Below, one piece after another: positions 1 to 7,949 of a DNA stretch of 64,000 nucleotides (the stretch's first letter is position 1; every line of letters begins with the position of its first letter). Where the stretch lies: positions 143,953-207,952 of the forward strand of contig JBBRPP010000005.1 of assembly GCA_038227995.1 (NCBI GenBank), given 5' to 3'. The DNA comes from WLMZ01 sp038227995 (GTDB lineage Bacteria > Actinomycetota > Acidimicrobiia > Acidimicrobiales > Ilumatobacteraceae). A program made the translations under genes and the position numbers. The notes under the pieces are model-generated. The model saw nothing but the letters and a program-made list of their open reading frames with translations. It was not told the origin of the DNA and did no database searches.

Positions 1-31
1 ACGACGATACGCATGCTGCGAGCTCCGTCGC

Positions 32-889
32 CTACGACGCAGCAGCCGAGGGCGCGACCGACACGACGGCAGTCGCTCGCTCGGCCTTCACACAGCGGTC
101 GAGGAAGTCGAGCAGCAGTCGATTGAACGTCGACGCATGCTCGACCATCAGACCGTGCGCCGCGCCGGAGATCACCACGAGTTCGGCGTTGGGGATTCGC
201 TCGGCGAGTTCCTCGCTGTCGCCGCGCGGCGTGAGGATGTCCTGATTGCCGACCATGATGAGCGTCGGGACGTCGAGGTTGTGCAGTTGGTCGGCGAGGG
301 CGTCGTCAGTGGCGAGGATGGCTCGTACCTGGGCGACGAACGCATGCGCCGGACGCCCGAGCGCAAGCGGCCCGAACCAGCCGATCATCGGCCACACCCG
401 TCGAAACGATCTCGGCCCGATCACCCAGCGGGCCGCCTCGCCCGCCATCGAACCCATGCCACGCTCGCTGGCTGCAGACGCCCATTCGGCCAGGAGCTCG
501 CGGCGCCACGGGTGGTGGCGGCACGCGGTGCAGGCGAGGGTCAGCGAGCGGACTCGCTCGGGATACTTGAGCGCGAGGACTTGGCTGATCGCCCCACCCA
601 TCGACGCGCCGATCACGTGCGCGGATTCGATGCCGGCGTCGTCGAGCACGGCGATCGCGTCGTCGGCCATCTGCTCGAGTGTGTACGTGCCGAACGGCTT
701 GTCGCTGCGGCCGGCGCCGCGGTTGTCGAGCGCGATCGTGCGATAGCGAGGCGCCAGCGCCAGGCGCTGAAGATCCCAGCCGTGCTTGTCGGCGCCAAGA
801 CCCTGGATGAGCAGCACAGGTGGGCCACTGCGGCGGCCGACCACTTCGTAGTGCAGGCGGATGCCGTCGCTGGCTCGGGTGTACGACAT
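32..889 (-). CDS. alpha/beta-hydrolase fold enzyme
   Basis: Predicted soluble alpha/beta hydrolase of 285 residues; the substrate cannot be recognised. Visible are an oxyanion-type loop QGLG near residue 30, the nucleophile elbow GASMGG with Ser96, an acid in VGNQDILTP and the catalytic His in SGAAHGLMVE, so the triad is complete and in family order. The ATG at 889 is preferred over a TTG at 910 because it starts 2 nt after the TGA of the upstream acyltransferase-like gene, which suggests translational coupling. It is the last gene of a three-gene minus-strand run. The pairing with an acyltransferase-like gene hints at acyl or lipid chemistry, which is inference. Confidence 0.85.
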   Translation of the reverse strand: MSYTRASDGIRLHYEVVGRRSGPPVLLIQGLGADKHGWDLQRLALAPRYRTIALDNRGAGRSDKPFGTYTLEQMADDAIAVLDDAGIESAHVIGASMGGAISQVLALKYPERVRSLTLACTACRHHPWRRELLAEWASAASERGMGSMAGEAARWVIGPRSFRRVWPMIGWFGPLALGRPAHAFVAQVRAILATDDALADQLHNLDVPTLIMVGNQDILTPRGDSEELAERIPNAELVVISGAAHGLMVEHASTFNRLLLDFLDRCVKAERATAVVSVAPSAAAS

Positions 890-891
890 GA

Positions 892-1620
892 TCAGCCTTC
901 CCCGAGCCAACCGAGACCGGGGACACCCGTTCGAGTCCCGCCGAGCTCGTTCAACAGTTCCTGCAGTTGCCGCTGGGCCTGCTCCGCGATCTCCGACTCG
1001 GCCAGCGACCCGCGGCGCTTGTGACGTGGCCGCAGCACCGACGCGACTTCGACGCGCGCCTGGCGGCTGATCATCGTGCTCATCGTCGCCGCGATGTGCA
1101 CCGGCTTCTTTTCGCGCATCGCGGCGGCGACGAGCGTGTGATCGATGCGTCCTGCTCGACGAGGATTGCTGGTGGCATCAGCGCCGAGCACGACCAGTTG
1201 CCCGGCGCGCAGCGCGCCGGCGATCTCGTCCGGTTGCGCGAGCAGCCCGCCGATGCGACGCATCACGGGACCGAACGGGACGACGTCGGAACGTCCCACG
1301 AAACGCACGGGGCGGTCGAGGGCCTGGCTGAGTGCGAGGGCAGTCGAGATCGGCGTGAGCGCGAAGCGGCGCGTGTTGACGATGATCAGCGCGCCACCGC
1401 GGGGGAGATGCTGCTGTCCTCCGACCGTGACGTCCCAGCGCAGATGAGCGAGCGGCATGATGACGTTGATCAACTGCTGATCGCGTCCCCATTCGTCGAC
1501 TGTCGGACGCGGCAGCACCTTCTCGACGGGTTCGGTCGCGAATCGTAGGACGCTGTCCAGTGGCACCCGGCGCGCGTCGCCACGTTCGAGAGGGATGATC
1601 TCAGCGGTGGCCTTCGCCAT
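892..1620 (-). CDS. PlsC-like acyltransferase-family protein, HX4D motif degenerate
   Basis: A 242-residue protein resembling glycerol-3-phosphate/lysophosphatidate acyltransferases in layout: a first block GGALIIVNTRRFALTP near residues 75-90, then FVGRSDVVPFGPVMRRIGG, then a block GQLVVLGADATSNPRRAG where the family has its 'FPEGT' region. The usual NHx4D catalytic motif is not present; the aligned stretch reads N-T-R-R-F-A-L-T, so His and Asp are missing. The ATG at 1620 overlaps the TGA of the upstream epimerase by one base (TGATG). An epimerase/acyltransferase pair in this order is known in mycobacteria (Rv0501-Rv0502). It may be a non-catalytic or divergent member; activity cannot be assumed. 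Confidence 0.7.
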   Translation of the reverse strand: MAKATAEIIPLERGDARRVPLDSVLRFATEPVEKVLPRPTVDEWGRDQQLINVIMPLAHLRWDVTVGGQQHLPRGGALIIVNTRRFALTPISTALALSQALDRPVRFVGRSDVVPFGPVMRRIGGLLAQPDEIAGALRAGQLVVLGADATSNPRRAGRIDHTLVAAAMREKKPVHIAATMSTMISRQARVEVASVLRPRHKRRGSLAESEIAEQAQRQLQELLNELGGTRTGVPGLGWLGEG

Positions 1621-2603
1621 CACGCGGCTCCGACCGATGAGGAGTCGGGGCGGATCACGTGGATCACGGAGGGCCAGGCGAACAGGCTGTCGATGACCTC
1701 GGATGTGGATGCCGCGGGAGTCACGCCGATCGCGTCTCGTGCACGATCGCCGTCGATCAGGCGGCCGCGGTTGAGCGTCTCGACGACGTGGTCGGGGATC
1801 GGTGCGCCGAAGAACTGACTGAGCCGTCGCGTGATCGCCCACTCGGGCCCGATGGTGGGAGCGGGGATTCGATGACCGCGCAGGATGGCCTGCGATCCAG
1901 TGATCGCACCGTGTGCGGTGATGTTGAGCGGATGATCGAGACCGACGCGGGCGGCCGCGACGAGCGCGTCGGCGGCGTCGAGATCGCGCAGGACCGAGAA
2001 CGGTGGATCGGCGAGAAGGCTGAAGGGCACGACTGGCATCCGCAACAGTCGACCGAGCGGGCTCGGCACGTGTGGGCCCAGTACCGGAGCGAGTCGCAGG
2101 GCACCCACGGTCACGCCCACGCGCGCCGCGACATCGTTGGCGGTCGACTCGATGCGCAGCGCCATCCGCCCGAACTCCGAAGTCGGTGCGGTCGGTGCCG
2201 ATTCGTCGGGTCGCGTCAGCGAGTTGCGCGCTCGTCCGTAGATCTCGGCTGCGCTGCGGACGACGATGTGCTCCAGCGCCGGGCACTCGGCCGCTGCGCC
2301 GAGGATCGACGTTGCCGCGCCTTCGGTCAACGACCGGGCCGTGCCGGTGTTGACGCGAGCATTCGGTTCCCACACCGCGACGTGGATGAGGACGTGCGGG
2401 TTGAAGGCGGTGACGATGTCGACCACGCGGCTGCGGTCGTGCGGCGAGACTCGATGGAACACGGCGCGCCGCAGGCGGCGTCGCGGCGGGTCGATGTCGA
2501 TGCCTTCGAGTGCACCGACCCAATCCTGCGACTCGAGCAGGGCGGCGACGAGCGAGCCCAGCTCGCTACCCATCCCGCTCACCAACACCCGTTTCCCGCG
2601 CAT
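1620..2603 (-). CDS. NAD-dependent epimerase/dehydratase-family protein (extended SDR)
   Basis: First gene of the minus-strand run with the acyltransferase-like and hydrolase genes. The N-terminus has the Rossmann nucleotide-binding turn VLVSGMGSELGS at residues 6-17 and a strand ending in the acid IDID around residue 37; the middle has RSAAEIYG where extended SDRs carry the active-site Tyr, here as AAEIYG without a clear YxxxK. 327 residues is normal for nucleotide-sugar epimerase relatives. The start is GTG 2606 or ATG 2603 directly after it; no strong ribosome-binding site helps to choose. Substrate unknown; the missing YxxxK leaves open a purely binding role. Confidence 0.75.
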   Translation of the reverse strand: MRGKRVLVSGMGSELGSLVAALLESQDWVGALEGIDIDPPRRRLRRAVFHRVSPHDRSRVVDIVTAFNPHVLIHVAVWEPNARVNTGTARSLTEGAATSILGAAAECPALEHIVVRSAAEIYGRARNSLTRPDESAPTAPTSEFGRMALRIESTANDVAARVGVTVGALRLAPVLGPHVPSPLGRLLRMPVVPFSLLADPPFSVLRDLDAADALVAAARVGLDHPLNITAHGAITGSQAILRGHRIPAPTIGPEWAITRRLSQFFGAPIPDHVVETLNRGRLIDGDRARDAIGVTPAASTSEVIDSLFAWPSVIHVIRPDSSSVGAA

Positions 2604-2624
2604 CACGGCAAGGCTATACGTCGC

Positions 2625-3278
2625 TCAGATGCGAGGCATGGCTACGAACCGAACGTGAACCGAGGCGGTGAGTTCGATCTCGCCCGCATTCACACTCATC
2701 GCGTCGCCACTGTCGGCGGTTTTGGCCGAACGGAACATCGGCATCGGGGCCGTTGGATCCGCACCGGTGATCGGTGATTCGCTGATCTGCTCGATCGCAC
2801 CGAGCTGCAGATCGAGCGCTGTCACGTAGGCCTCGGCGCGCCGCCGGGCATCGATGGCTGCCTCTACGAGCAGCTCGAGCCGGGCCGCGTGATCGGCAGA
2901 GACCGACCACGTCAGGCCGCGAACCTGGGCGCCGCATTCGTCGACGGCGGCGCGCACGAGCTGTGCCAGCTGGCCGAACACGACGAGACGCACGGTGATG
3001 CCGGCCGTGGCGCGGAAGCCGACGTTGGTGTTCGTGTCGTTCTTCCACTCCCACTCCTCGGTCAGGCTCAGTGCCTGGGTCGTCCAGTCACCGGGAGTGA
3101 CACCGAGCGCGGAGAGCACTGATTCCAGCTGGTGCGAACGGGCTGCGATGTCGTCGATCGCAGCGGTTGCAGTTGGCGCAACCCGGGTCAGTCCGAGGTC
3201 GAGGGTCGCCCGATTCGGAGCGACCGATCTGTGTGCATTCCCGCAAACCGTGACCGAGCCCATACGGAATCTTGACAC
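2625..3278 (-). CDS. SIMPL-domain (DUF541) protein
   Basis: A 217-residue protein matching the SIMPL/DUF541 family: the opening strand VTVCGNAHRSVAPNRATLDLGL fits the family's 'G...v.v.PD.A.v..gv' pattern, followed by an alpha/beta body with ALGVTPGDWTTQALSL and NVGFRATAGITVRL. Family members are often exported oxidative-stress or envelope proteins, but this one has no evident signal peptide and would be cytoplasmic. The start could be GTG 3278 or ATG 3263; the ATG gives a protein beginning right at the domain. It is divergent from the M23 peptidase gene at 3344 with only about 65 bp between them, so both promoters must lie there. Confidence 0.75.
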   Translation of the reverse strand: MSRFRMGSVTVCGNAHRSVAPNRATLDLGLTRVAPTATAAIDDIAARSHQLESVLSALGVTPGDWTTQALSLTEEWEWKNDTNTNVGFRATAGITVRLVVFGQLAQLVRAAVDECGAQVRGLTWSVSADHAARLELLVEAAIDARRRAEAYVTALDLQLGAIEQISESPITGADPTAPMPMFRSAKTADSGDAMSVNAGEIELTASVHVRFVAMPRI

Positions 3279-3343
3279 GGAATGCTCAAGGGTCGGCGGC
3301 GCTCGACCGATACCTCATGTAACGGCGAAAGGAGACAACCGTC

Positions 3344-5107
3344 ATGGTTGTTGGGGCCTACTCATCGAAAATGCGCGCGCATTCGGCGCGACGCATGCAG
3401 CGTCTCCACGTCTGCGGCGCTGGCGTCATCGCCCTCGTCATGACTGTCGCCGGGTTGGCATTCGAGCCGAACGGCGGCCGCGCCGTGTCAGCCGCGGCGA
3501 CGACGTCGTCCGTGATTCCGGGGCCCGTCGTGCCGCTCGCTCAGTTTCCCGTTCAGGGCAGGTGCACGTTCACGGACACGTACGGTGCACCCCGTTCGGG
3601 CGGCCGAGTCCACGAAGGGGTCGACCTGATCGCCAAGTCCGGCCAATACGTCTACGCGGTCGAGGACGGCGTGTTGACCAAGCAGTTCCTCGACAGCCCC
3701 GGCTCGCTGTCCGGTAACGGCTGGCGTTTGACGATGCCTGATGGCACGTACTTCTTCTATGCCCACCTGTCGGGTTTCGCGGCAGGCCTGACCGTGGGGA
3801 CCAAGGTTCTCACCGGTCAGATCATCGGCTATGTCGGCATGACCGGGGATGCCGGTACCCCACACCTCCACTTCGAGATCCATCCCGGCGGAGGAGCGTC
3901 GATCAATCCCACGCCCAGCGTCAAGGCGATCGACGCCTGCAACGTCACGGCAGTGCCGGCAGTCGGTGGCAACCCGAACAACGCCACGACGCCGACCGAT
4001 CCGTCGACCACGCAGGTGACGACTCCCGCCACCAACCCCGGTTCGTCATCACCGACGACCACGGTCGCGCCGAGTGAGTCACCGGCGACCGACCGCTGGC
4101 AGTTCATCGAACCGGTGGTCGTTTACAACGGTGCGTCGTTGTCGTCGGTCGCGGCCGGTGTCACGAAGAAGATCAAGGTCGTCGGGACCGCGGGGATCAG
4201 CACGACAACCGGTGGCGTGCTCGTGCGGGTCTCGTCGTCGGTGTCCAAGGCCGGAAGCGTTGTCGTGCACGCATGCTCTGACGCTGCACCGATCGCGACG
4301 ACTCTGTTCGTCGAGCCGGGAGCGATGGCGATCGGTGTCACCCAGGTGACGCTCGTCGACGGCGCGCTGTGCTTGACGACGAACACCGCGGCAAGCGTCA
4401 AGATCACGGTCATCGGTCAACTCGCGCCCGTCGGCGTCGGCCTGTTCCCCGTCAGCGCGCGGGCACTCGACACGCGCGACAGTGGTCGGCTCGCCGTCAA
4501 CGTGCCGGTCACCATCACGCCGGCCGCGTATCACGCGACCGGCAACACCAAGGCCGTCACGGCAACGATCACGATCGTGAACCCGGCTGGTGGCGGCACG
4601 CTGTCGATCGGCCCGTGCGGCGGGACACCGCTCAAGGCGCCCTTCCCGAAAATGGCCTACTGGGCGTTCACCGCCGTGTTGATGACGAGCTCGACCGGAC
4701 TGTGCGCCAGTTCAACGGTCGCCGTCGACGTGGTCGTCGATGTCGACGGGTTGTGGACGGGTGAAGGCCAGATGGTGCAACCCGCGCAGCCGCTGCGTGA
4801 GTTCGATTCGCGGACCACCGGTGCACCGGTCGGCGCGACGCCGATTCGCGTTGCTCTGGGCGGTTGGGACGGCGGCCCCAGTGTCATCGCCACGGCCGTC
4901 GTCGATGTGACCATCCTGGGCGGCGCAGGTGGCGGATCGGTGTTCGTGTGGTCATGCGAAAAGGCACAACCGGCGGCTGCTTTCGGTGTTGTCGGCCCGA
5001 ACAAGCGCGGCACGTTCGCGATCACGACCGCGACCACCAACGGCACGATCTGCATCGCTGCCAACCATCCGGTCGATGTCATCATCGACATCAGTGGCGC
5101 CGGCTGA
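3344..5107 (+). CDS. secreted M23-family peptidase with C-terminal beta domains
   Basis: A 587-residue exported peptidoglycan-hydrolase-type protein. Residues 20-50 form a signal sequence. The M23 (LytM/lysostaphin) zinc domain spans about 65-195 with His90 and Asp94 in HEGVD, His141 in YAHL, and His174/His176 in HLHFE, so all metal and catalytic positions are present. A Thr/Pro/Ser linker (about 205-245) leads to two related beta-rich domains with LDTR and FDSR at their beginnings and VDVVVDVDG / VDVIIDISG at their ends. The same domain type recurs in the protein at 58087. A good ribosome-binding site (GAAAGGAG) precedes the ATG. Acts outside the membrane on the cell wall (family knowledge). 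Confidence 0.9.
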   Translation: MVVGAYSSKMRAHSARRMQRLHVCGAGVIALVMTVAGLAFEPNGGRAVSAAATTSSVIPGPVVPLAQFPVQGRCTFTDTYGAPRSGGRVHEGVDLIAKSGQYVYAVEDGVLTKQFLDSPGSLSGNGWRLTMPDGTYFFYAHLSGFAAGLTVGTKVLTGQIIGYVGMTGDAGTPHLHFEIHPGGGASINPTPSVKAIDACNVTAVPAVGGNPNNATTPTDPSTTQVTTPATNPGSSSPTTTVAPSESPATDRWQFIEPVVVYNGASLSSVAAGVTKKIKVVGTAGISTTTGGVLVRVSSSVSKAGSVVVHACSDAAPIATTLFVEPGAMAIGVTQVTLVDGALCLTTNTAASVKITVIGQLAPVGVGLFPVSARALDTRDSGRLAVNVPVTITPAAYHATGNTKAVTATITIVNPAGGGTLSIGPCGGTPLKAPFPKMAYWAFTAVLMTSSTGLCASSTVAVDVVVDVDGLWTGEGQMVQPAQPLREFDSRTTGAPVGATPIRVALGGWDGGPSVIATAVVDVTILGGAGGGSVFVWSCEKAQPAAAFGVVGPNKRGTFAITTATTNGTICIAANHPVDVIIDISGAG

Positions 5108-5113
5108 GGACCC

Positions 5114-5225
5114 AATCAGCGCTTCTGATCCGGTTTTTCGACCCGGGCGGTCGAAAGACCGCCTCGGTTCGGGGGTCTGCGCGTCAGCCCCACCTGAACC
5201 AGCCGAGGCCGCGGGAATTTCACAT
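5114..5225. repeat. terminator repeat copy A with a fossil 3' gene end
   Basis: About 110 bp homologous to copy B at 6333-6425. It begins with a near copy of the last codons of the LLM gene, then the arm CTGATCCGGTTTTTCGACC (5125-5143), a 5-nt loop and a partly decayed second arm. The 13-bp inner stem is still able to act as terminator for the M23 gene ending at 5107. Downstream, the minus strand reads NSRGLGWFRWG and a stop, matching the DSRGLG end of the scramblase-like protein beyond copy B. This looks like the remains of an old tandem duplication. Confidence 0.75.
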
Positions 5226-5282
5226 CGTCCACGTGTGTTGAGATGATTGTGCGCGCAACTAATGGGCGCAAAAGGACGAATG

Positions 5283-6347
5283 ATGGAACAGCAACTGGAA
5301 CTGGGATTGGACACGTTCGGCGACGTCACGTTCGGCGCTGATGGCACGCCGCTGTCCGACGCGCAGGTGATCCGCAACGTCGTCGAGGAAGCGGTTCTCG
5401 CCGACGAGTTGGGTGTCGACTTCATCGGCGTGGGCGAGCATCATCGTGACGACTTCGCGATCTCCTCGCCGGAAACGGTGCTGGCGGCGATTGCCGGTCG
5501 GACGAAGCGGATCCGGCTCGGGTCGGCCGTGACGGTGCTCAGTTCTGATGATCCGGTGCGGGTGTTCCAGCGCTTCGCCACGCTCGATGCTGTATCGAAT
5601 GGCCGGGCTGAGGTGATTCTCGGTCGCGGCTCGTTCACCGAGTCGTTTCCACTCTTCGGCTTCGAGTTGAGCCAGTACGAGCAACTGTTCGAGGACAAGG
5701 TCGAGCTGTTCGCCGAGCTCCTCAAGGAGCTGCCGGTCACGTGGTCCGGACAGACGCGGTCGAGTCTCACCGATCAACACGTGCATCCGCACACCGAGTC
5801 GGGTTCGTTGAAGACATGGATCGGTGTCGGCGGTAGCCCCGAATCGGTGGTGCGCGCTGCGCACTATGGCCTGCCCTTGATGCTGGCGATCATCGGTGGC
5901 GAGAGCGTCCGGTTCGCGCCCTACGTCGATCTGTACCACCGCGCGCTCGCCCAGTTCGGCATCGCAGATCAGCCCGTCGGCGTCCACTCGCCCGGCCACA
6001 TCGCAGAGACAGACGAGCTCGCCCGTGAGCAACTCTGGCCGCACATGAAGAAGATGCGCGACCGGATCGGCGCCGAGCGCGGCTGGGGCCCGATGAGCCG
6101 CGCGGAGTTCGACAACCAGGCCGGTCCGAACGGCTCGCTCTATGTCGGATCGCCGGAAACCGTCGCCCGCAAGATCGCATCGACGGCCCGAGCCCTGGGC
6201 CTGTCGCGCTTCGATCTGAAGTACAGCGCCGGCACGTTGCCGCACGAGACGATGCTGCGCAGCGTCGAGCTGTACGGCACCACGGTGATGCCGCTTGTCC
6301 GCGAGATCCTCGCCGAACAGCCGGTCGGCGCGAATCAGCGGTTCTGA
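5283..6347 (+). CDS. LLM-class flavin-dependent oxidoreductase (luciferase-like)
   Basis: A 354-residue TIM-barrel monooxygenase of the bacterial luciferase-like family, using FMN or F420. Visible family features: the N-terminal strand LELGLDTFGDV, the EEAVLADELGVDFIGVGEHHRDDF segment around residues 35-62, IRLGSAVTVLSSDDPVRVFQRFATLDAVSNGRAEVILGRGSF, and the C-terminal GSPETVARKIAS. The ATG at 5283 (or the one just before at 5280) follows AAAGGA with proper spacing, so an upstream in-frame GTG at 5247 is not used. Its stop codon lies inside a 19-bp inverted repeat that separates it from the convergent scramblase-like gene. Substrate unknown. Confidence 0.9.
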   Translation: MEQQLELGLDTFGDVTFGADGTPLSDAQVIRNVVEEAVLADELGVDFIGVGEHHRDDFAISSPETVLAAIAGRTKRIRLGSAVTVLSSDDPVRVFQRFATLDAVSNGRAEVILGRGSFTESFPLFGFELSQYEQLFEDKVELFAELLKELPVTWSGQTRSSLTDQHVHPHTESGSLKTWIGVGGSPESVVRAAHYGLPLMLAIIGGESVRFAPYVDLYHRALAQFGIADQPVGVHSPGHIAETDELAREQLWPHMKKMRDRIGAERGWGPMSRAEFDNQAGPNGSLYVGSPETVARKIASTARALGLSRFDLKYSAGTLPHETMLRSVELYGTTVMPLVREILAEQPVGANQRF

Positions 6348-6386
6348 TCCGGTTTTTCGACCGCGCGGGTCGAAAAACCGGATCAG
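6344..6386. terminator. bidirectional terminator hairpin (repeat copy B)
   Basis: Perfect 19-bp inverted repeat: arm CTGATCCGGTTTTTCGACC at 6344-6362, 5-nt loop, complementary arm at 6368-6386. It has T-tracts on one strand and A-tracts on the other and sits between the convergent LLM gene (whose TGA is inside the left arm) and the scramblase-like gene ending at 6406. It would serve both. Confidence 0.85.
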
Positions 6387-6405
6387 TTCGGATTCGAAGC
6401 CGGCG

Positions 6406-7323
6406 TCAGCCGAGGCCGCGGGAGTCCTGCTTCAATGCCGTGTCGACCGACAGGGCTGATGCCACCACGAGCGACAGCAGCGGTTGGGGGAGTTGCGCGT
6501 GGAATTGCACGACGTAGTTGTCGGCGGTGGTGAAAAGGGTCTTGGCCAGACCCTCGAACGTCTTGGTGATCCGGGCGACCTCGTTGCCGGTGTGGTCCTC
6601 GATTCGGAAGTTCCATGCCCGCCAGTTCTCGGCGCGGATCGATCCGTAGGTGTTGCCGCCGGACTGCAGCGTGAAATGGATCTTGCCGAAGACATTGTCC
6701 TGTACGATGCGACCGATCTCCGCACCTGCGCCGTCGCCGACGATGATCGTGGACTTCATCACCTTGGCCGGGCGGGTCAGCTGCAGCACCGCGGCGCCGG
6801 TGCTGTCGGTGATCAGCAACCGGTGAGTCAAGAACTGGTCGAAGTTGGTCAGCAGGCGAACGGCCTTCTTGGCCTTCGATTGGCCGACCTCGTTGACGGC
6901 GCCGAGCTGCTGGCCCGAAGCGTTGAAGACGCTGTACTGGTTGTTGAGCTCGATCAGCTTGGCCTTCTGGTTGACCACCAGGATCGGCTCGGTGAAGATC
7001 GTGCCGCCACCCTGGAACGCGACACCGGAGATGCCCGCGCCGCGGTAGCCCTGGCCACCGACCTGCTGCGCGATCAGGCTCGGGTCGCCCTCGTTGCCGA
7101 CTGTCAGCGCGGCGTCGAGCCGATCCAGACCGGTCGGCTGGCCCCACTGCTGCTGTGTCTGTTGTTGTTGGACCTGCTGTTGCTGGGGCTGCTGGCCCGA
7201 CATCGGGTCGACGCTGGTGACCCCGTTGTCGCTGACGTGGTCGGTCCAGTTGGTGCCGTCCCAGTAGCGCAGCTGGTGGCGGTTCAGCGGGTCAGGATGC
7301 CAGTTCGGCGGCGAGGTGCTCAT
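6406..7323 (-). CDS. DUF2510 / phospholipid scramblase-like (LURP-one fold) protein
   Basis: A 305-residue protein with three parts. Residues 5-36 are a DUF2510 module (WHPDPLNRHQLRYWDG). Residues 42-62 form a Gln-rich linker. Residues about 95-300 are a scramblase/LURP-one beta-barrel-like domain with repeated strands (AKLIELNNQYSVFNASGQQLG, HRLLITDSTGAAVLQLTRP, WRAWNFRIEDHTGNEVARI). The ATG at 7323 gives a complete DUF2510. The role is unknown; the fold binds membranes or lipids in relatives. It is convergent with the LLM gene and shares a terminator with it. A fossil of the same C-terminus occurs at 5180-5220. Confidence 0.85.
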   Translation of the reverse strand: MSTSPPNWHPDPLNRHQLRYWDGTNWTDHVSDNGVTSVDPMSGQQPQQQQVQQQQTQQQWGQPTGLDRLDAALTVGNEGDPSLIAQQVGGQGYRGAGISGVAFQGGGTIFTEPILVVNQKAKLIELNNQYSVFNASGQQLGAVNEVGQSKAKKAVRLLTNFDQFLTHRLLITDSTGAAVLQLTRPAKVMKSTIIVGDGAGAEIGRIVQDNVFGKIHFTLQSGGNTYGSIRAENWRAWNFRIEDHTGNEVARITKTFEGLAKTLFTTADNYVVQFHAQLPQPLLSLVVASALSVDTALKQDSRGLG

Positions 7324-7393
7324 CCCCAGAGGTTAGAACACGAGCGTCTGCGCTGGCGCTGAACGGCCTGCCCGCTGGTCGTGATCGAACAGA

Positions 7394-7900
7394 TCAGCGC
7401 AGAGTGTGGGCCATGAGGATGACCTCACGGGCGAACGGATCGAGCTGACGCTCGGCAATCCGTTCGGTGATCATGATCGCCTGCGAGCTGTCTTCGACCA
7501 GGCCGCTCCAGCGGATGTAGCCGCCCATGATGCCGATGATCCGGTCGCCGACCTCTTCGTTGTGGACGATCACCTTGGTGCCGGCATCGAGCAAGGTGCG
7601 CAGCTCGACGTAGAACGACTTGAGCCAGATCGCGAGATCATCGCCGGTGAACGGGCGGTGGCGGTAGTTGACACCGAGCTCTTCGTAGTTGTGCAGGTTG
7701 TGCGGCGCCGGGATGATCGAGATCAGGCAGCCGAAGCCGTTCTCGCGGATCCAGATGATCTCTTCCTGACGACGGACGCGACGGTGGTTGTCGCCGTACC
7801 CGCCGGGACGCTCGCAGACGGCGAGCTTGTCCTTCAGGATCCACGTGAAGTTGCGTGGTGTGATGCCGAGCGCCCACTTACCACGAAGACGAGGCGGCAC
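7394..7900 (-). CDS. dual-specificity-phosphatase-like protein lacking the catalytic Cys
   Basis: A 168-residue protein whose plan matches small DSP/PTP domains: RNFTWILKDKLAVCERPG at the N-terminus, a strand IISIIP, ELGVNYRHRPFTGDDL before the active-site region, and a following helix with DSSQAIMITERI. Where active phosphatases have HCX5R, this reads HNEEVGDR, that is H-N-X5-R: spacing and Arg are kept but the nucleophilic Cys is Asn. It is therefore predicted to be a pseudophosphatase, perhaps a phosphoprotein-binding protein. It lies 50 bp downstream of tilS on the same strand and is probably cotranscribed. Confidence 0.7.
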   Translation of the reverse strand: MPPRLRGKWALGITPRNFTWILKDKLAVCERPGGYGDNHRRVRRQEEIIWIRENGFGCLISIIPAPHNLHNYEELGVNYRHRPFTGDDLAIWLKSFYVELRTLLDAGTKVIVHNEEVGDRIIGIMGGYIRWSGLVEDSSQAIMITERIAERQLDPFAREVILMAHTLR

Positions 7901-7949
7901 TAGATCACCTCACGAGACGGTCGGACACAGCAGGACATCGGGCGGAAGG

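Noticed and set aside
1659..2777. 372-codon open frame on the plus strand
   Set aside because: It is antisense to the epimerase gene and the SIMPL gene and shows only low-complexity Arg/Asp/Gly-rich sequence.
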